Part shown: positions 8,448 to 21,591 of the stretch, one piece after another
Layout of the letters: every line of letters starts with the position of its first letter
Numbering within the stretch: the first letter of the stretch is position 1
Assembly (NCBI GenBank): GCA_027486895.1
Contig: JAIXOE010000009.1
Span: 1 to 36,514, forward strand
Length of the DNA stretch: 36,514 nucleotides
Source: Sphingomonadales bacterium
GTDB taxonomy: Bacteria; Pseudomonadota; Alphaproteobacteria; Sphingomonadales; Sphingomonadaceae
Direction: 5' to 3'
Notes under the pieces: model-generated
What the model was told of the DNA's origin: nothing
The model's database searches: none
Seen by the model: the letters and a program-made list of their open reading frames with translations, nothing else
Position numbers and translations under genes: made by a program

Positions 8448-9578
8448 TTACGCCAACAGGCGATCATTCACGACCTTGCCATCTTTGGTCAGGCGAATTG
8501 CTGCAGTAATTTCATCGTCATCGGGCAATACTGGCTTACCCGCTTCCTTGTCCCAGAATGCGGATAGGAAGTTGTACAAATTGCGCGAAAACAGCGCGGA
8601 CGTATCCGCAGCCAAATGCGCAGGTGTGTTTGAGTAGCCGACAATCTTGACGCCATGCTTTACCACAATCTCGTCTGGCTTTGAACCTTCGACATTGCCG
8701 CCTTGAGCAACTGCGAGGTCGAATATCACGGAACCGGGCTTCATCGTCGCAATCTGTGCATCCGAAACAAGACGCGGCGCCGGACGACCAGGGATTAACG
8801 CTGTCGTGATGACGATATCCTGCTTGGCGATATGCGCGGAGACAAGTTCCGCCTGCGCGGCCTTATATTCGTCGGACATCTCAGTGGCATAGCCGCCAGC
8901 GCCTTCGCCTTCGATACCGGCAACATTCTCAACGAATATGGCCTTGGCACCGAGCGATTCGATCTGCTCTTTGGTCGCTGAACGCACGTCGGTTGCCGAA
9001 ACTTGCGCACCGAGGCGCCGTGCTGTTGCAATGGCCTGCAGCCCTGCAACACCCACACCCATGATAAACGCTTTTGCTGCACTTACCGTACCAGCGGCGG
9101 TCATCATCATTGGAAAAGCGCGACCGTAAACGGACGCCGCTTCAATGACAGCCTTGTAACCTGACAGGTTCGACTGCGAAGACAATATGTCCATCGACTG
9201 TGCACGTGTGATGCGCGGCATAAACTCCATAGCCAATGCATCCACACCAGCCTTGGCATATGCATCAACGCGCGAACGCTGTCCGAACGGATCAAGTCCG
9301 GCAACAAGCCAAGCACCAGCCTTCATACCAACTAAGGCCTTCGGGTCAGGTCCCTGCACGCCGAGAATGATATCGGCGTCCTTCAGAACGGAAGACAGGC
9401 TTCCAACTGTCGCCCCTGCGCCTTCATAATCGCTGTTACCGATTGAGGCATTGGCCCCCGCGTCACTCTCGACGGAAACCGATGCCCCCAATGCGATGAA
9501 TTTTTTCACCGTTTCGGGCGATGCGGAAACCCGCGTTTCGCCCAGAGCGGTCTCTTTCAGTACAGCGATTTTTACCAC
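8448..9578 (-). CDS. pntAA: NAD(P) transhydrogenase alpha subunit, NAD-binding part (alpha-1)
   Basis: The 376-residue product starts KIAVLKETALGETRVSASP, the N-terminal motif of the alanine dehydrogenase/PntA family, and has the dinucleotide-binding loop GVGVAGLQAIATARRLGA in the middle. It is the soluble NAD(H)-binding component on the cytoplasmic side of the complex. The start is GTG at 9578, directly after the TAA of the small upstream gene (TAAGTG). No clear ribosome site precedes it, which suggests that translation is coupled to that upstream gene. Confidence 0.95.
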   Translation of the reverse strand: MVKIAVLKETALGETRVSASPETVKKFIALGASVSVESDAGANASIGNSDYEGAGATVGSLSSVLKDADIILGVQGPDPKALVGMKAGAWLVAGLDPFGQRSRVDAYAKAGVDALAMEFMPRITRAQSMDILSSQSNLSGYKAVIEAASVYGRAFPMMMTAAGTVSAAKAFIMGVGVAGLQAIATARRLGAQVSATDVRSATKEQIESLGAKAIFVENVAGIEGEGAGGYATEMSDEYKAAQAELVSAHIAKQDIVITTALIPGRPAPRLVSDAQIATMKPGSVIFDLAVAQGGNVEGSKPDEIVVKHGVKIVGYSNTPAHLAADTSALFSRNLYNFLSAFWDKEAGKPVLPDDDEITAAIRLTKDGKVVNDRLLA

Positions 9579-9725
9579 TTAAGCAGCGCGGCTGGCGATG
9601 ATGAGTACCACCAGCGCAGTAACTGCAGCGGCTACAATAGTGCCCCATTTGAACAATGTTACGAAACCGGCATAGGTGTCTTTTGCAGGTCCTAGGTCGT
9701 GATCTTGTGCCAAAACAGCCTCCAT
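9579..9725 (-). CDS. aa3-type oxidase subunit IV-like microprotein
   Basis: A 48-codon reading frame runs from ATG at 9725 to TAA ending at 9579. The product has an acidic N-terminus (MEAVLAQDHDLGPAKDTY), then AGFVTLFKWGTI leading into one membrane helix (about residues 24-44) and a short SRAA tail. This is the layout of the small bacterial aa3-type cytochrome c oxidase subunit IV family (Pfam COX4_pro_2). It is the first gene of the transhydrogenase operon, and its stop touches the pntAA start. No oxidase genes are nearby, so its role in this place is uncertain; a structural link to the transhydrogenase is an inference. Confidence 0.8.
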   Translation of the reverse strand: MEAVLAQDHDLGPAKDTYAGFVTLFKWGTIVAAAVTALVVLIIASRAA

Positions 9726-9867
9726 ATAAACTTTTATTACGTTGCAGCCTTAACTTGTGATTTTCCAATGCTCAAGCGGCATAGTTAAAGAAAATAATTG
9801 GGCTGCTTAATCCGGTCTTTACCCATTCGTCTTACCAAGGCTGTCAATGAACATTGGCGGACAGTGA

Positions 9868-11295
9868 ATGCAGGAACGAGAAACCAGATTGTTGATGCTC
9901 GTCGACGACGAACCAGCGCAGTGCAGGTTGGTGTCGGCCATCGCATCGCGGGCCGGATGGAGAACGGTTTTTGCGCGTGATGCAGAGACCGCGATAGCGA
10001 TGCTTGGCACGCAAGACGGGATGATGCTGGACGCGATAATCCTCGATCAATGGGTCCCGGGAGCTGATTCTGCTTCGTTAATTTCTGAACTAAAATCGCG
10101 TCGTCCCGCGCTTCCGATCTTGCTGATGACTTCCATCGGTTCAAACGAGGCAGCAATCGATGCAATGCGCGCAGGTGCCTCTGACTATATTATCAAGCCA
10201 GTCGCCCCCGAACGCCTTATTGCAGCACTCAGCATGGCTGCGGATAAAAGCAAAGAGCTGGGCGAACTTCACCCGCTGACCGAGAAAATCACGCAACCAT
10301 TAGCGTTCGAAGAGATAATTGGGTCCGCGCCGGCCTTTCGTACAGCACTCGCGATCGCGGCAAAGGCGGCCCGCAGCCGGGCGCCAATCTTTATCGAAGG
10401 CGAACATGGCGTTGGCAAAGAGGTTGTCGCCGACGCCATTCAAGCCGCTAGCCCGCGCGCCAAGCTTCCCTATCTAAAGGTCAATTGCGGCGCGATTTCT
10501 TCCAACCTGCTGGACTCTGTACTTTTTGGGCATGAGAAAGACGCGTTCGCTGGTGCATTTGACCGGCGCATTGGCATATTTCAGCAGGCTGAGGGCGGAA
10601 CAGTATTTCTAGACGAAGTGGATTTGCTGCCGCCTGAAACGCAGATAAGGTTGGTTCGCCTTCTCACCCAAAACGAGATTTCCCCTCTGGGTGCCGCACA
10701 TAGCTTCCGTATTGATGTCCGCATTTTGTCAGCAAGCAACTCGTCATTGGCAAATAAGTTAGAGGACGGACAATTTCGCGAAGACCTCTATTATCGGTTG
10801 AATGTGGTGCAGCTGACCATTCCACCGCTACGCGAACGGACATCGGACATACCCGCACTTGCCCGTCATTTTCTAGGACGCATGGCAAGCCAGCCCGGGC
10901 TTCGCAGCCTCGGCATCACTGATGAGGCATTAACAATGCTGCGTGGATACAACTGGCCAGGCAATGTTAGGCAGTTGCAAAGCGCATTGTTCCGGGCCGC
11001 AGTCCTGTGTGAGCGCGACGCGCTTACGCCCGAAGAATTTCCGCAGATATCAGCAACTGTAGGTGTTCCGGGCAATGGTGGATCGGGCGGTGCTGGCGCC
11101 AATGATGGTATCGGCGTTACGCTTTACGAAACCGACGGCAACATGCGCCCACTCGAAGAAATCGAAGCGGACGTCATCCGGCTAGCCATCGGGCACTATC
11201 GGGGACGAATGACTGAAGTCGCGCGCCGCCTCGGCATTGGCCGTTCAACGCTGTACCGTAAGCTCGCTGACCTTGGAATCAGTGAGGTTGCTTAG
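9868..11295 (+). CDS. NtrC-type response regulator with degenerate GAFTGA loop
   Basis: The 475-residue product has three domains. The receiver (about 1-125) carries D13-D14, phospho-acceptor D60 and K110. The AAA+ domain (about 148-380) has Walker A GEHGVGKE (178-185), Walker B GGTVFLDEVD (243-252) and the FREDLYYRLN segment with arginine finger. The C-terminal Fis-type helix-turn-helix is at about 447-468 (MTEVARRLGIGRSTLYRKL). The loop that touches sigma-54, normally GAFTGA, reads DAFAGA at 225-230, so the key threonine is missing. R. capsulatus NtrC is a known case that lacks this loop and works with sigma-70. No kinase gene is adjacent. It ends tail-to-tail with the DUF2177 gene with a 4-base overlap. 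Confidence 0.9.
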   Translation: MQERETRLLMLVDDEPAQCRLVSAIASRAGWRTVFARDAETAIAMLGTQDGMMLDAIILDQWVPGADSASLISELKSRRPALPILLMTSIGSNEAAIDAMRAGASDYIIKPVAPERLIAALSMAADKSKELGELHPLTEKITQPLAFEEIIGSAPAFRTALAIAAKAARSRAPIFIEGEHGVGKEVVADAIQAASPRAKLPYLKVNCGAISSNLLDSVLFGHEKDAFAGAFDRRIGIFQQAEGGTVFLDEVDLLPPETQIRLVRLLTQNEISPLGAAHSFRIDVRILSASNSSLANKLEDGQFREDLYYRLNVVQLTIPPLRERTSDIPALARHFLGRMASQPGLRSLGITDEALTMLRGYNWPGNVRQLQSALFRAAVLCERDALTPEEFPQISATVGVPGNGGSGGAGANDGIGVTLYETDGNMRPLEEIEADVIRLAIGHYRGRMTEVARRLGIGRSTLYRKLADLGISEVA

Positions 11296-11711
11296 GCGTT
11301 TTTGCCGAGCAACGCCTGCGTAATCCAAAATCCTGCAAGCGACGCCGAACCCGTCAAAAAAGTGCCCCAGATTATGTCGAGCACGGTGACCTTCGTGCTC
11401 CAAACTTTCAACGTGGCGAAATTCGTCAGGTCATAGGTCATATAGCAGAAAAAGCCGAGCATCGCGCCCCAGAGCAGTGCTGTCTGCCATTTGCCCGAAT
11501 GCAGCGCGGGCCCAACGGCAAAGATCATCATGCCCAATATATATAAAAGGTAGAAGATAATGGCCGGCCCCATACGGAAGCCACCTTTCATCAACAGTTC
11601 GCCAATCTCTGGCTGGTAAAGGCGCGTATACATGTTGCGCAACCAAATGCTGTCGATCATCGCGAACGCAATTCCGGTGGCGATGTAACCTACTATATAT
11701 TTCAAGAGCAT
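11292..11711 (-). CDS. DUF2177 family membrane protein
   Basis: The 139-residue product has four membrane segments and the family-typical stretches AFAMIDSIWLRNMY near the start and FCYMTYDLTNFATLKVW in the middle, which I recognise as DUF2177. The function of the family is not established. The ATG at 11711 has GGGAG at a good distance. It lies 73 bases behind folP on the same strand and is convergent with the NtrC-like gene, overlapping it by 4 bases. Confidence 0.85.
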   Translation of the reverse strand: MLLKYIVGYIATGIAFAMIDSIWLRNMYTRLYQPEIGELLMKGGFRMGPAIIFYLLYILGMMIFAVGPALHSGKWQTALLWGAMLGFFCYMTYDLTNFATLKVWSTKVTVLDIIWGTFLTGSASLAGFWITQALLGKNA

Positions 11712-11784
11712 CTCGGTTTCTCCCTGAACTTATTTCTTTTGCGCGACGGTGATCCCGCTAACAAGGCAGGCAAATAACGGTAGC

Positions 11785-14217
<2,433 letters not shown>

Positions 14218-14781
14218 TCACAGCAAAATCATCCGAGAGACCGGCGCGAAGCTTTTGCGGTGCAGCGGCGTTGGCCCCAAACGCTTTAACGCGTCCATAT
14301 GCACAGCGGCCCCATAACCCTTGTTCGAGGCCCAACCATAACCCGGATAATCAACATCGGCGGCGACCATGATCCGGTCACGATGTTCCTTGGCAATGAT
14401 ACTTGCGGCCGAGATGCACGGGTGAATGGCATCACCACCAATGAATGCCTCGCCTTTATAACGCCAGCGCGGCACGCGGTTTCCGTCGACCATCACCAGC
14501 GTAGGTTCTATCTCCAAAGCTTCGACTGCGCGGGTCATCGCCAGCATTGTAGCCTGTAATATATTGATAGCGTCGATTTCTTCGACACTGGCCATCCCCA
14601 CGGCCCAGCGGCAACTAGCCTTTATCTCGGCTTCAAGCTGTGCACGTCGCGGTGCCGATAGCTTCTTGCTATCATCGAGGCCAGCAATCCCGTCGGGACA
14701 AAGTATAACCGCCGCCGCCACCACAGGCCCTGCAAGTGGCCCGCGCCCTGCCTCATCAACACCGATAATCATACGCGCCAT
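14218..14781 (-). CDS. rnhB: Ribonuclease HII
   Basis: The 187-residue product removes ribonucleotides from DNA and degrades RNA in RNA-DNA hybrids. The catalytic motif DEAGRGPLAGPVV is at 9-21; LDDSKKLS, VDGN and ASIIAKEHRD follow as in the family, and the length is normal. The start overlaps the end of the thiD-VOC gene by 13 bases, so it belongs to the glmM-thiD-rnhB transcription unit. Confidence 0.96.
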   Translation of the reverse strand: MARMIIGVDEAGRGPLAGPVVAAAVILCPDGIAGLDDSKKLSAPRRAQLEAEIKASCRWAVGMASVEEIDAINILQATMLAMTRAVEALEIEPTLVMVDGNRVPRWRYKGEAFIGGDAIHPCISAASIIAKEHRDRIMVAADVDYPGYGWASNKGYGAAVHMDALKRLGPTPLHRKSFAPVSRMILL

Positions 14782-15911
14782 GCCGGATAACGACGGTTTT
14801 CACCCGCATGGTACAAGCACACCATATTTCCGGCAGGATCAAGCAACCGCGCCTCGCGCCAGCCCCAGCTTTCGTCCTGCGGCATCTGTTCGAAAACATA
14901 CCCTTGGCTGGTCAGTTCAGTAATCCACGCATCCAACCGCTTGCTTTCGAAATACACCACAGTCGAAGTCGCGCAGTCAACATTTGGGTGGATCGAAAAC
15001 GTGACACCATTGGGCATTTCAAAACGCGCATAGCCGTTGTCGGGGCTGTCGACGATTTGTTGTAGGCCGAGCGTTTTGTAGAAGTCGACGGATGCTGCAT
15101 AATTCCGGCAACCAACGGTAACCTGATTGAGCGACGGGCCAGCGACCATTGCATCTTCGCGCACGGCTTGATGCCCCATTGGGCCATGCCCTTGTCCAAG
15201 CCCGGGCGTGTCAAGCAACGCCAACCGTACAAACAAGCGTGCGCGTTCAATGGCAGGGATCAGCTCCATGCCCTGCCCCAGCCCAGTCGCAATGGCCGTT
15301 GCCAAGGTGCAACCAGTTCCATGCGTGCTGCGTGTTTCAATCCGCGTATCGCTCCAGCTTTCGCTTTGGCCCGGAGCGAGGTACAGTTCGTCCACGATCT
15401 GGTCGCCGTCCGCATGGCCACCTTTGATAAGCAAGGGGATGCGCCGTCCCAGTAAGCTGTCTCTTCCGCCGAGCGCCTGCAGTTCGGGTAGATTGGGCGT
15501 AGTAAGCGTCGCAAGCCGCATCAGCCGTTCAAATGCGGAAATGGTATCGGCATCGGCCAACACAGCGCCACTTGTCGCCACCATGACGGGGTCGAATATA
15601 ATCGGACATGACAGCTCAGAAAGACTGTCCGCAACAGCATGCGCCGTCGCTGCATTTCCAATCATGCCGATTTTTACAGCGTCGACACCAATGTCGCTCA
15701 CGACCGCAGCGATCTGGTCAATCACCATCTGCGTTGGCACCATATGCACCGCATCGACACCAAGCGTATTTTGCGCAGTGATTGCGGTAATCGCAGTCAT
15801 CGCATGACCGCCAAGCATCGTTACCGTCTTGATATCCGCCTGAATACCAGCGCCGCCGCCGCTGTCAGACCCAGCGATGATAAGAATGCGGGCGGGCGTG
15901 TTCTGAGACAT
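14769..15911 (-). CDS. thiD: HMP/HMP-phosphate kinase ThiD fused to a VOC (glyoxalase-like) domain
   Basis: The 380-residue product joins two domains in one uninterrupted frame. Residues 1 to about 250 are ThiD: IAGSDSGGGAGIQAD at 12-26, DPVMVATSG at 107-115 and the anion-hole HGTGC at 197-201; the enzyme phosphorylates hydroxymethylpyrimidine twice in thiamine synthesis. Residues from about 260 to 380 form a VOC domain (LNQVTVGCRNYAASVDFYKTLG, then EARLLDPAGNMVCLYHAGENRRYP). In the usual metal positions the VOC part has Q263 and C365, so its site is not the standard glyoxalase one. ThiD alone is about 265 residues. The start shares its A with the glmM stop (TGATG). Confidence 0.93.
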   Translation of the reverse strand: MSQNTPARILIIAGSDSGGGAGIQADIKTVTMLGGHAMTAITAITAQNTLGVDAVHMVPTQMVIDQIAAVVSDIGVDAVKIGMIGNAATAHAVADSLSELSCPIIFDPVMVATSGAVLADADTISAFERLMRLATLTTPNLPELQALGGRDSLLGRRIPLLIKGGHADGDQIVDELYLAPGQSESWSDTRIETRSTHGTGCTLATAIATGLGQGMELIPAIERARLFVRLALLDTPGLGQGHGPMGHQAVREDAMVAGPSLNQVTVGCRNYAASVDFYKTLGLQQIVDSPDNGYARFEMPNGVTFSIHPNVDCATSTVVYFESKRLDAWITELTSQGYVFEQMPQDESWGWREARLLDPAGNMVCLYHAGENRRYPAWRV

Positions 15912-17251
15912 CAGGCGGCAGCCGCCCTCACAGCGTCACATATGCTGTCGACGATCCGCTCAACCTGCACAGCGTCATCTCCCTCTGCCATAACGCGGAT
16001 AACAGGTTCCGTACCTGAAGGGCGGATGACGAGTCGGCCAGTGCCAGCCAATTCTGCTTCGGCGGCGGCGATTACCTGCTGCACGCGCGCATCATCCAGT
16101 GGTTTGCCACCGGAAAAACGGACGTTCTTCAAAAGCTGCGGCACCGGATCGAACAAGTGAAGCACTTCGCTGGCTGGCTTCCCGCTTTCGACGAGCTGCG
16201 CCAATACCTGAAGCGCGGCAATCGTACCATCTCCAGTGGTCGCATGGTCCAAAAGGATCATATGGCCCGATTGTTCACCGCCGACGTTGATGCCGTGCTT
16301 GCGCATTTCCTCGAGGACGTAGCGGTCACCAACTTTCGCGCGAATGAGTTTCAAATGCTGGCTCTCCAAATACCGCTCTAGACCAAGGTTGGACATCACT
16401 GTCGCAACGATACCATCGCCCGTGAGTTTGCCGGCGCGGCTCATCGCACAGCCAAGCAGCGCCATGATCTGATCACCGTCCACCACGCGGCCATGTTCGT
16501 CGACAACGATCAAACGGTCGGCATCACCATCAAGCGCGATGCCAATATCCGCGCCGGATGCGACGACGGTTTCCTGAAGCGTCGCAACATGCGTTGACCC
16601 AACCTTGTCGTTGATATTCTTACCATTTGGCTCAACCCCGATGGAGGTTACCTTGGCGCCGAGTTCCCAAATCGCTGTCGGCGCAACCTGATATGCTGCG
16701 CCATTTGCGCAATCGAGCACGACGTGAAGTCCATCAAAACGGATATGTTCAGGCACGGATGCCTTCACCGCATGAATATACCGGCCACGGCTGTCCTCAA
16801 TGCGGCGTGCGCGGCCTATCTCGGCTGCGTCAGCAAGCGTCAGCTTCTCATCGAGCAGCGCTTCAATCGCGAGCTCATCTGAATCGGATAATTTATATCC
16901 GTCAGGCCCGAACAGCTTGATACCATTGTCTTCATATGGGTTGTGGCTGGCAGAAATCATGACACCAAGATCGGCCCGCATGGAACGCGTCAAAAGCGCC
17001 ACGGCGGGAGTCGGTATTGGGCCGAACTGAACGACATCCATGCCCACGCTGGTAAATCCAGCGACGAGCGCGTTTTCGATCATATAACCGGACAGCCGGG
17101 TGTCTTTCCCAATGACCACACGGTGCTTATGGCCGCCGCGCAGGAAATGCGTCCCCGCGGCCTGCCCCACTTTCATCGCCATCTCGGGAGTCATCGCACC
17201 TGCGTTGGTGCGTCCCCTAATACCATCCGTCCCGAAATATTTGCGCGCCAT
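15911..17251 (-). CDS. glmM: Phosphoglucosamine mutase
   Basis: The 446-residue product converts glucosamine-6-phosphate to glucosamine-1-phosphate, a step toward UDP-GlcNAc for peptidoglycan and lipid [12 protein letters not shown] opens the protein; the phosphoserine loop is [14 protein letters not shown] with S102; the metal loop is DGDADR; and [12 protein letters not shown] closes the phosphate-binding domain. ATG at 17251 is chosen because GGCAGGAA precedes it and it fits the family start. It heads the run glmM-thiD-rnhB and is divergent from the symporter gene. Confidence 0.97.
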   Translation of the reverse strand: MARKYFGTDGIRGRTNAGAMTPEMAMKVGQAAGTHFLRGGHKHRVVIGKDTRLSGYMIENALVAGFTSVGMDVVQFGPIPTPAVALLTRSMRADLGVMISASHNPYEDNGIKLFGPDGYKLSDSDELAIEALLDEKLTLADAAEIGRARRIEDSRGRYIHAVKASVPEHIRFDGLHVVLDCANGAAYQVAPTAIWELGAKVTSIGVEPNGKNINDKVGSTHVATLQETVVASGADIGIALDGDADRLIVVDEHGRVVDGDQIMALLGCAMSRAGKLTGDGIVATVMSNLGLERYLESQHLKLIRAKVGDRYVLEEMRKHGINVGGEQSGHMILLDHATTGDGTIAALQVLAQLVESGKPASEVLHLFDPVPQLLKNVRFSGGKPLDDARVQQVIAAAEAELAGTGRLVIRPSGTEPVIRVMAEGDDAVQVERIVDSICDAVRAAAA

Positions 17252-17347
17252 TTTGGTTCCTGCCGTTTTGCGGTTCACATTATCAATTTTTACGCTGCTA
17301 CGGCTCTCCCTTGCATAGGGAGCGACGGGCTGGCAAGACCTCATGCT

Positions 17348-18578
17348 ATGTCAAACGCTACCCGTATTCTTCTCGCCCTTATTATCGGCCTCGCCCTCGG
17401 CATTCTCGTGACTGCACAGTTGCCCGCAGCTGGCGAAAAACTGGATTTGATCCTCGATATCATTGGGACATTGTGGCTCAATGGATTGCGGATGACCGTC
17501 GTTCCGTTGGTGGTCGCATTGGTTGTCACAGGGATAGTCAAAAGCGCGGAAGCGGCGCGGGCCGGTCCAATGGCAGCGCGAACCATAAGCTGGATCGTCG
17601 TGATGATGGTCATCTCGGCTGCATTAGGCGCCCTGCTGACACCGCTGGTGTTGTCGCTATGGCCAATGCCTGCTGAAAGTGCGGCGGCTTTGCGGTCCGC
17701 GCTGACGACCACACCGGCGGTAGCGGATCAGCCCGCTTTGCGTGATTTCATTGTTGCGTTGGTTCCAACCAACCCGATTTCAGCAGCAGCCAATGACTCC
17801 ATTTTGCCGCTTCTGATTTTCACTCTGGTCTTTGCCTTCGCCGTAACACGGCTTGCGCAAGAACCCCGTGCGCAAATGGCTGGATTTTTTAGCGCACTTG
17901 CCGACGCCATGATCCTCGTCATCGAATGGGTGCTAAAGCTTGCACCTATCGGTGTCTTTGCTTTGGCATTTGTTGTTGGCGCACGGTCCGGACTGGCTGC
18001 GTTGGGCGCTGTTGCCCACTATATCGTTACTGTATCTATTGTCGGCATCATCGTCGGGGCGTTCGCTTATCCAGTCGCGGTGTTTGCTGGCAAAGTTCGC
18101 TTCCGCGATTTTGCCCGTCAAATCGCTCCAGTTCAGGCCTTTGCAGTCTCTACCCAATCGTCGTTGGCGAGCCTTCCATTGATGCTAAAAAAGTCTGAGG
18201 CATTGGGCGTTCGTGAGTCCACTGCTGGCCTTGTATTGCCAATGGCAGTGGCTTTGTTGCGTGTCACTGGTCCGGCGATGAACCTTGCTGTGGCGCTTTA
18301 TGTTGCAAACTGGTTTGGCGTGAAACTCGACGCATTTGATTATGCGCTGGCCATCTTCATCGCCGCGCTCACTTCGATGGGCGCAGTTAGCCTGCCCGGC
18401 TCGGTAAGTTTTGTCACATCCATCGCGCCTATTTGTATCGCCCTTGGCATTCCTATCGAACCGTTAGCCTTATTAATCGCTGTCGAAACGCTACCCGACA
18501 TCTTCCGGACAACCGGCAATGTGCAGATGGATGTCGCGCTCGCTACCGCCATTGAAGCCCCCGAAAAGGAAAAAGCCC

Positions 18579-18592
<14 letters not shown>
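17348..18592 (+). CDS. Dicarboxylate/amino acid:cation symporter (DAACS family)
   Basis: The 414-residue product is a multi-pass inner membrane protein of the glutamate/dicarboxylate transporter family. Recognisable parts are [20 protein letters not shown] near the start, the loop [12 protein letters not shown], and the re-entrant serine-rich region [15 protein letters not shown]; the cation/substrate region holds [12 protein letters not shown] and SMGAVSLPG. Family members import glutamate, aspartate or C4-dicarboxylates with Na+ or H+; the substrate here is not determined. ATG at 17348 is chosen because translation upstream runs antisense through glmM. The last 14 bases overlap the aldo/keto reductase gene. 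Confidence 0.92.
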
Positions 18593-19570
<978 letters not shown>

Positions 19571-19574
<4 letters not shown>

Positions 19575-20248
19575 AGGCTGAACCACCGAAACAGGCCTGC
19601 CCCTGCCACATTCCAATATGGATGCGCCCAAGTCGCGGCCACCCAGAGCAATATGCCAGCTATCCAAGGCCCGGCCCCGACTTTGAACAAGGCAACGGGG
19701 CTAACTGCGAAATGCGTCCTGCGCAGCCACGCGTCCCATTCGACACCCATCAGCTTGCGTTTCTTTATCTCTTGCGCCTTGGAACCAACAAGCGCGAGAA
19801 AAACCAGGCTTCCCGAAAAGATGAAATTGTCGATCCGCGGGGCGACTAAAATGTGCGCAAATCCCCACAGCGCAAAGCCCCACATCATTGGATGACGGGT
19901 CGCCTTAAAAACGCCAAAAGGTGTTTGCCCCGCCATGGCATCGGGTGCACCCGGCAGTGATGGGTTGCGAATGAACGATCCGGAAAACAGCACCGCGGCC
20001 ACCAAAGTCAGCAAGCTCGCGATTATCCACACAGCGTCACCCGCTAGCCATAGCCCCTCATCCTTTGGCGCACGACCAAATTCAAACAGCATCCAACCAA
20101 ATGTCGCGAGGGATACGAGCGAATATAGCCCCAGAAATCCGTTTGCACGAAATCTCCAGACCATATGCGCACGCCACGGATGCGACATGAGAAAATGGCT
20201 GCCAACAAACAATATGGAGGCAGCAGCCAGTAACAGGTAATCGCTCAA
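19571..20248 (-). CDS. NnrU family membrane protein
   Basis: The 225-residue product has about six membrane segments and the family pattern SHFLMSHPWRA near the start and FKATRHPMMWGFALWG in the middle, typical of NnrU proteins. NnrU was first noted near nitric-oxide reduction genes, and the fold is related to isoprenylcysteine methyltransferase-like membrane enzymes; there are no nitrogen-oxide genes here, so the function stays open. Translation appears to start at TTG (20248), with GGGAG about 11 bases upstream. Confidence 0.88.
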
Positions 20249-20298
20249 AACGTCTACTCCCGCCCCCGGATGTGCCCGCTCAATAGCAGATCATTGCC

Positions 20299-21591
20299 TC
20301 AGCGGTCATATGCCTTTGGCAAATCGCCCTCTGTTGGCCGCGCGTAGCGGTCACGCAGTCGATTTTGGCGGTTGGTCAATGGCTGCTCAATGCCATCAAT
20401 GATTACTGTCGTCGCTGCAGTCGATAGTTCGAGCGGATCGCCATCCCAGAGAACCACGTCCGCGACTTTGCCGGCCTTTAAGCTTCCCAGGCGATCTCCG
20501 ACACCCATGATATCGGCAGGAACAGAGCTGATGGCAGCAAATGCCTCATCCCAAGTCAGGCCAGTCGCACCGGGAACGCGTTCGAGACTTACAATATTGC
20601 CTGCATATTGCGTCGTGTACCGCAGTTGGTGTGAGTCGCGGTCATTGATCATGCCAATGGCAACCTGCACGCCAGCGTCTTTCATCCGACCGATATTGCT
20701 TTGCGTTGCGCCCAGCATTTCAAAGGTTGCTGGTAAGTCGTTCAATGCGGAAGCGATAACGGGAATGCCAGCTTGCGCCAGTTGCGGTGCTATCCGCCAT
20801 CCTTCGCTTACCCCGACAAATACCATCTTGATCGCTGGGAAATCGCGCTTCAACTCAATGAGCCGAAGCATATCATTTGCGCCTTCGACATGGATCAAAA
20901 GACGCGTTTCGCCGCGAAGCACAGATAACAACGCCTTGGCATCTTCTGCCTTCAGCAAGTCATCATCAAATGTCCCGCGACCTGCCGCGTAATCCTGCGC
21001 TTCGCGCAACATCGCGCGGAAATGCAAATGCGTACCGGCACGGCTTCCGCCAGCGGCTTCCGCGCCCTCCTCACCAAATTCGGCAAACTGAAATGCACGT
21101 GCTTTGGTGACGGGATTGCTGTCGGCACCCAGATCGGCAATGGCGCCCTGGCCCGCAAAAATAGAACCCGCGCCTTCAGGTGCAACGACTGCGCGCGTTA
21201 CGCCCGCAGATCGGTTAACCGCAAATGGCGAACGAAATGGATCAATCGCAGGGGCCACATCAATGGCTGCGGAAAAACCGCTCCGACCGCCGCTTTTGTC
21301 GTTGGTACCGTTAACGGCATCGACTTCAGCAAGGCCGAGACGGGTAAAACCGGCAAAAACGCCTGGAGTTACCCATTTGCCTGACGCGTCGATACGCCGT
21401 GCGCCCGACGGAACAGAAATGCCTGATCCAACAGCAACGACCACGCCATCACGCACGACCACAGTGGCGCCGTCAATGGGCGCGCTGCCGTCGCCAACAA
21501 CAACGCGGCCGCCAGTAATGGCTATGGTTTCAGCCGAAACCGGCGTCGCAAAGGCCGCAAGCGCTACAGCAGCATAGAGGAAATGCCTCAT
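20299..21591 (-). CDS. Amidohydrolase-like exported protein lacking the HxH metal motif
   Basis: The 430-residue product has a signal peptide (1-20, cut after VSA) and the composite beta-sandwich/TIM-barrel layout of the amidohydrolase superfamily, ending with GSLKAGKVADVVLWDGDP. In the place where family members have DxHxH, as in the upstream partner, it reads PGVFAGFTRLG, so both metal histidines are replaced (F82, R84). It may be a non-catalytic or altered partner. Its start overlaps the stop of the upstream amidohydrolase by 4 bases (ATGA), and the two are surely co-translated. Exact substrate unknown. Confidence 0.88.
   Translation of the reverse strand: MRHFLYAAVALAAFATPVSAETIAITGGRVVVGDGSAPIDGATVVVRDGVVVAVGSGISVPSGARRIDASGKWVTPGVFAGFTRLGLAEVDAVNGTNDKSGGRSGFSAAIDVAPAIDPFRSPFAVNRSAGVTRAVVAPEGAGSIFAGQGAIADLGADSNPVTKARAFQFAEFGEEGAEAAGGSRAGTHLHFRAMLREAQDYAAGRGTFDDDLLKAEDAKALLSVLRGETRLLIHVEGANDMLRLIELKRDFPAIKMVFVGVSEGWRIAPQLAQAGIPVIASALNDLPATFEMLGATQSNIGRMKDAGVQVAIGMINDRDSHQLRYTTQYAGNIVSLERVPGATGLTWDEAFAAISSVPADIMGVGDRLGSLKAGKVADVVLWDGDPLELSTAATTVIIDGIEQPLTNRQNRLRDRYARPTEGDLPKAYDR

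Noticed and set aside
9463-9768. Open frame of 101 codons over the start of the transhydrogenase operon
   Set aside because: It is rich in Arg and Cys and out of frame with the microprotein and pntAA, a typical shadow frame.
16943-17347. N-terminal extension of the symporter frame by 135 codons
   Set aside because: The stretch is the antisense of glmM; the hydrophobic family-like sequence begins only at 17348.
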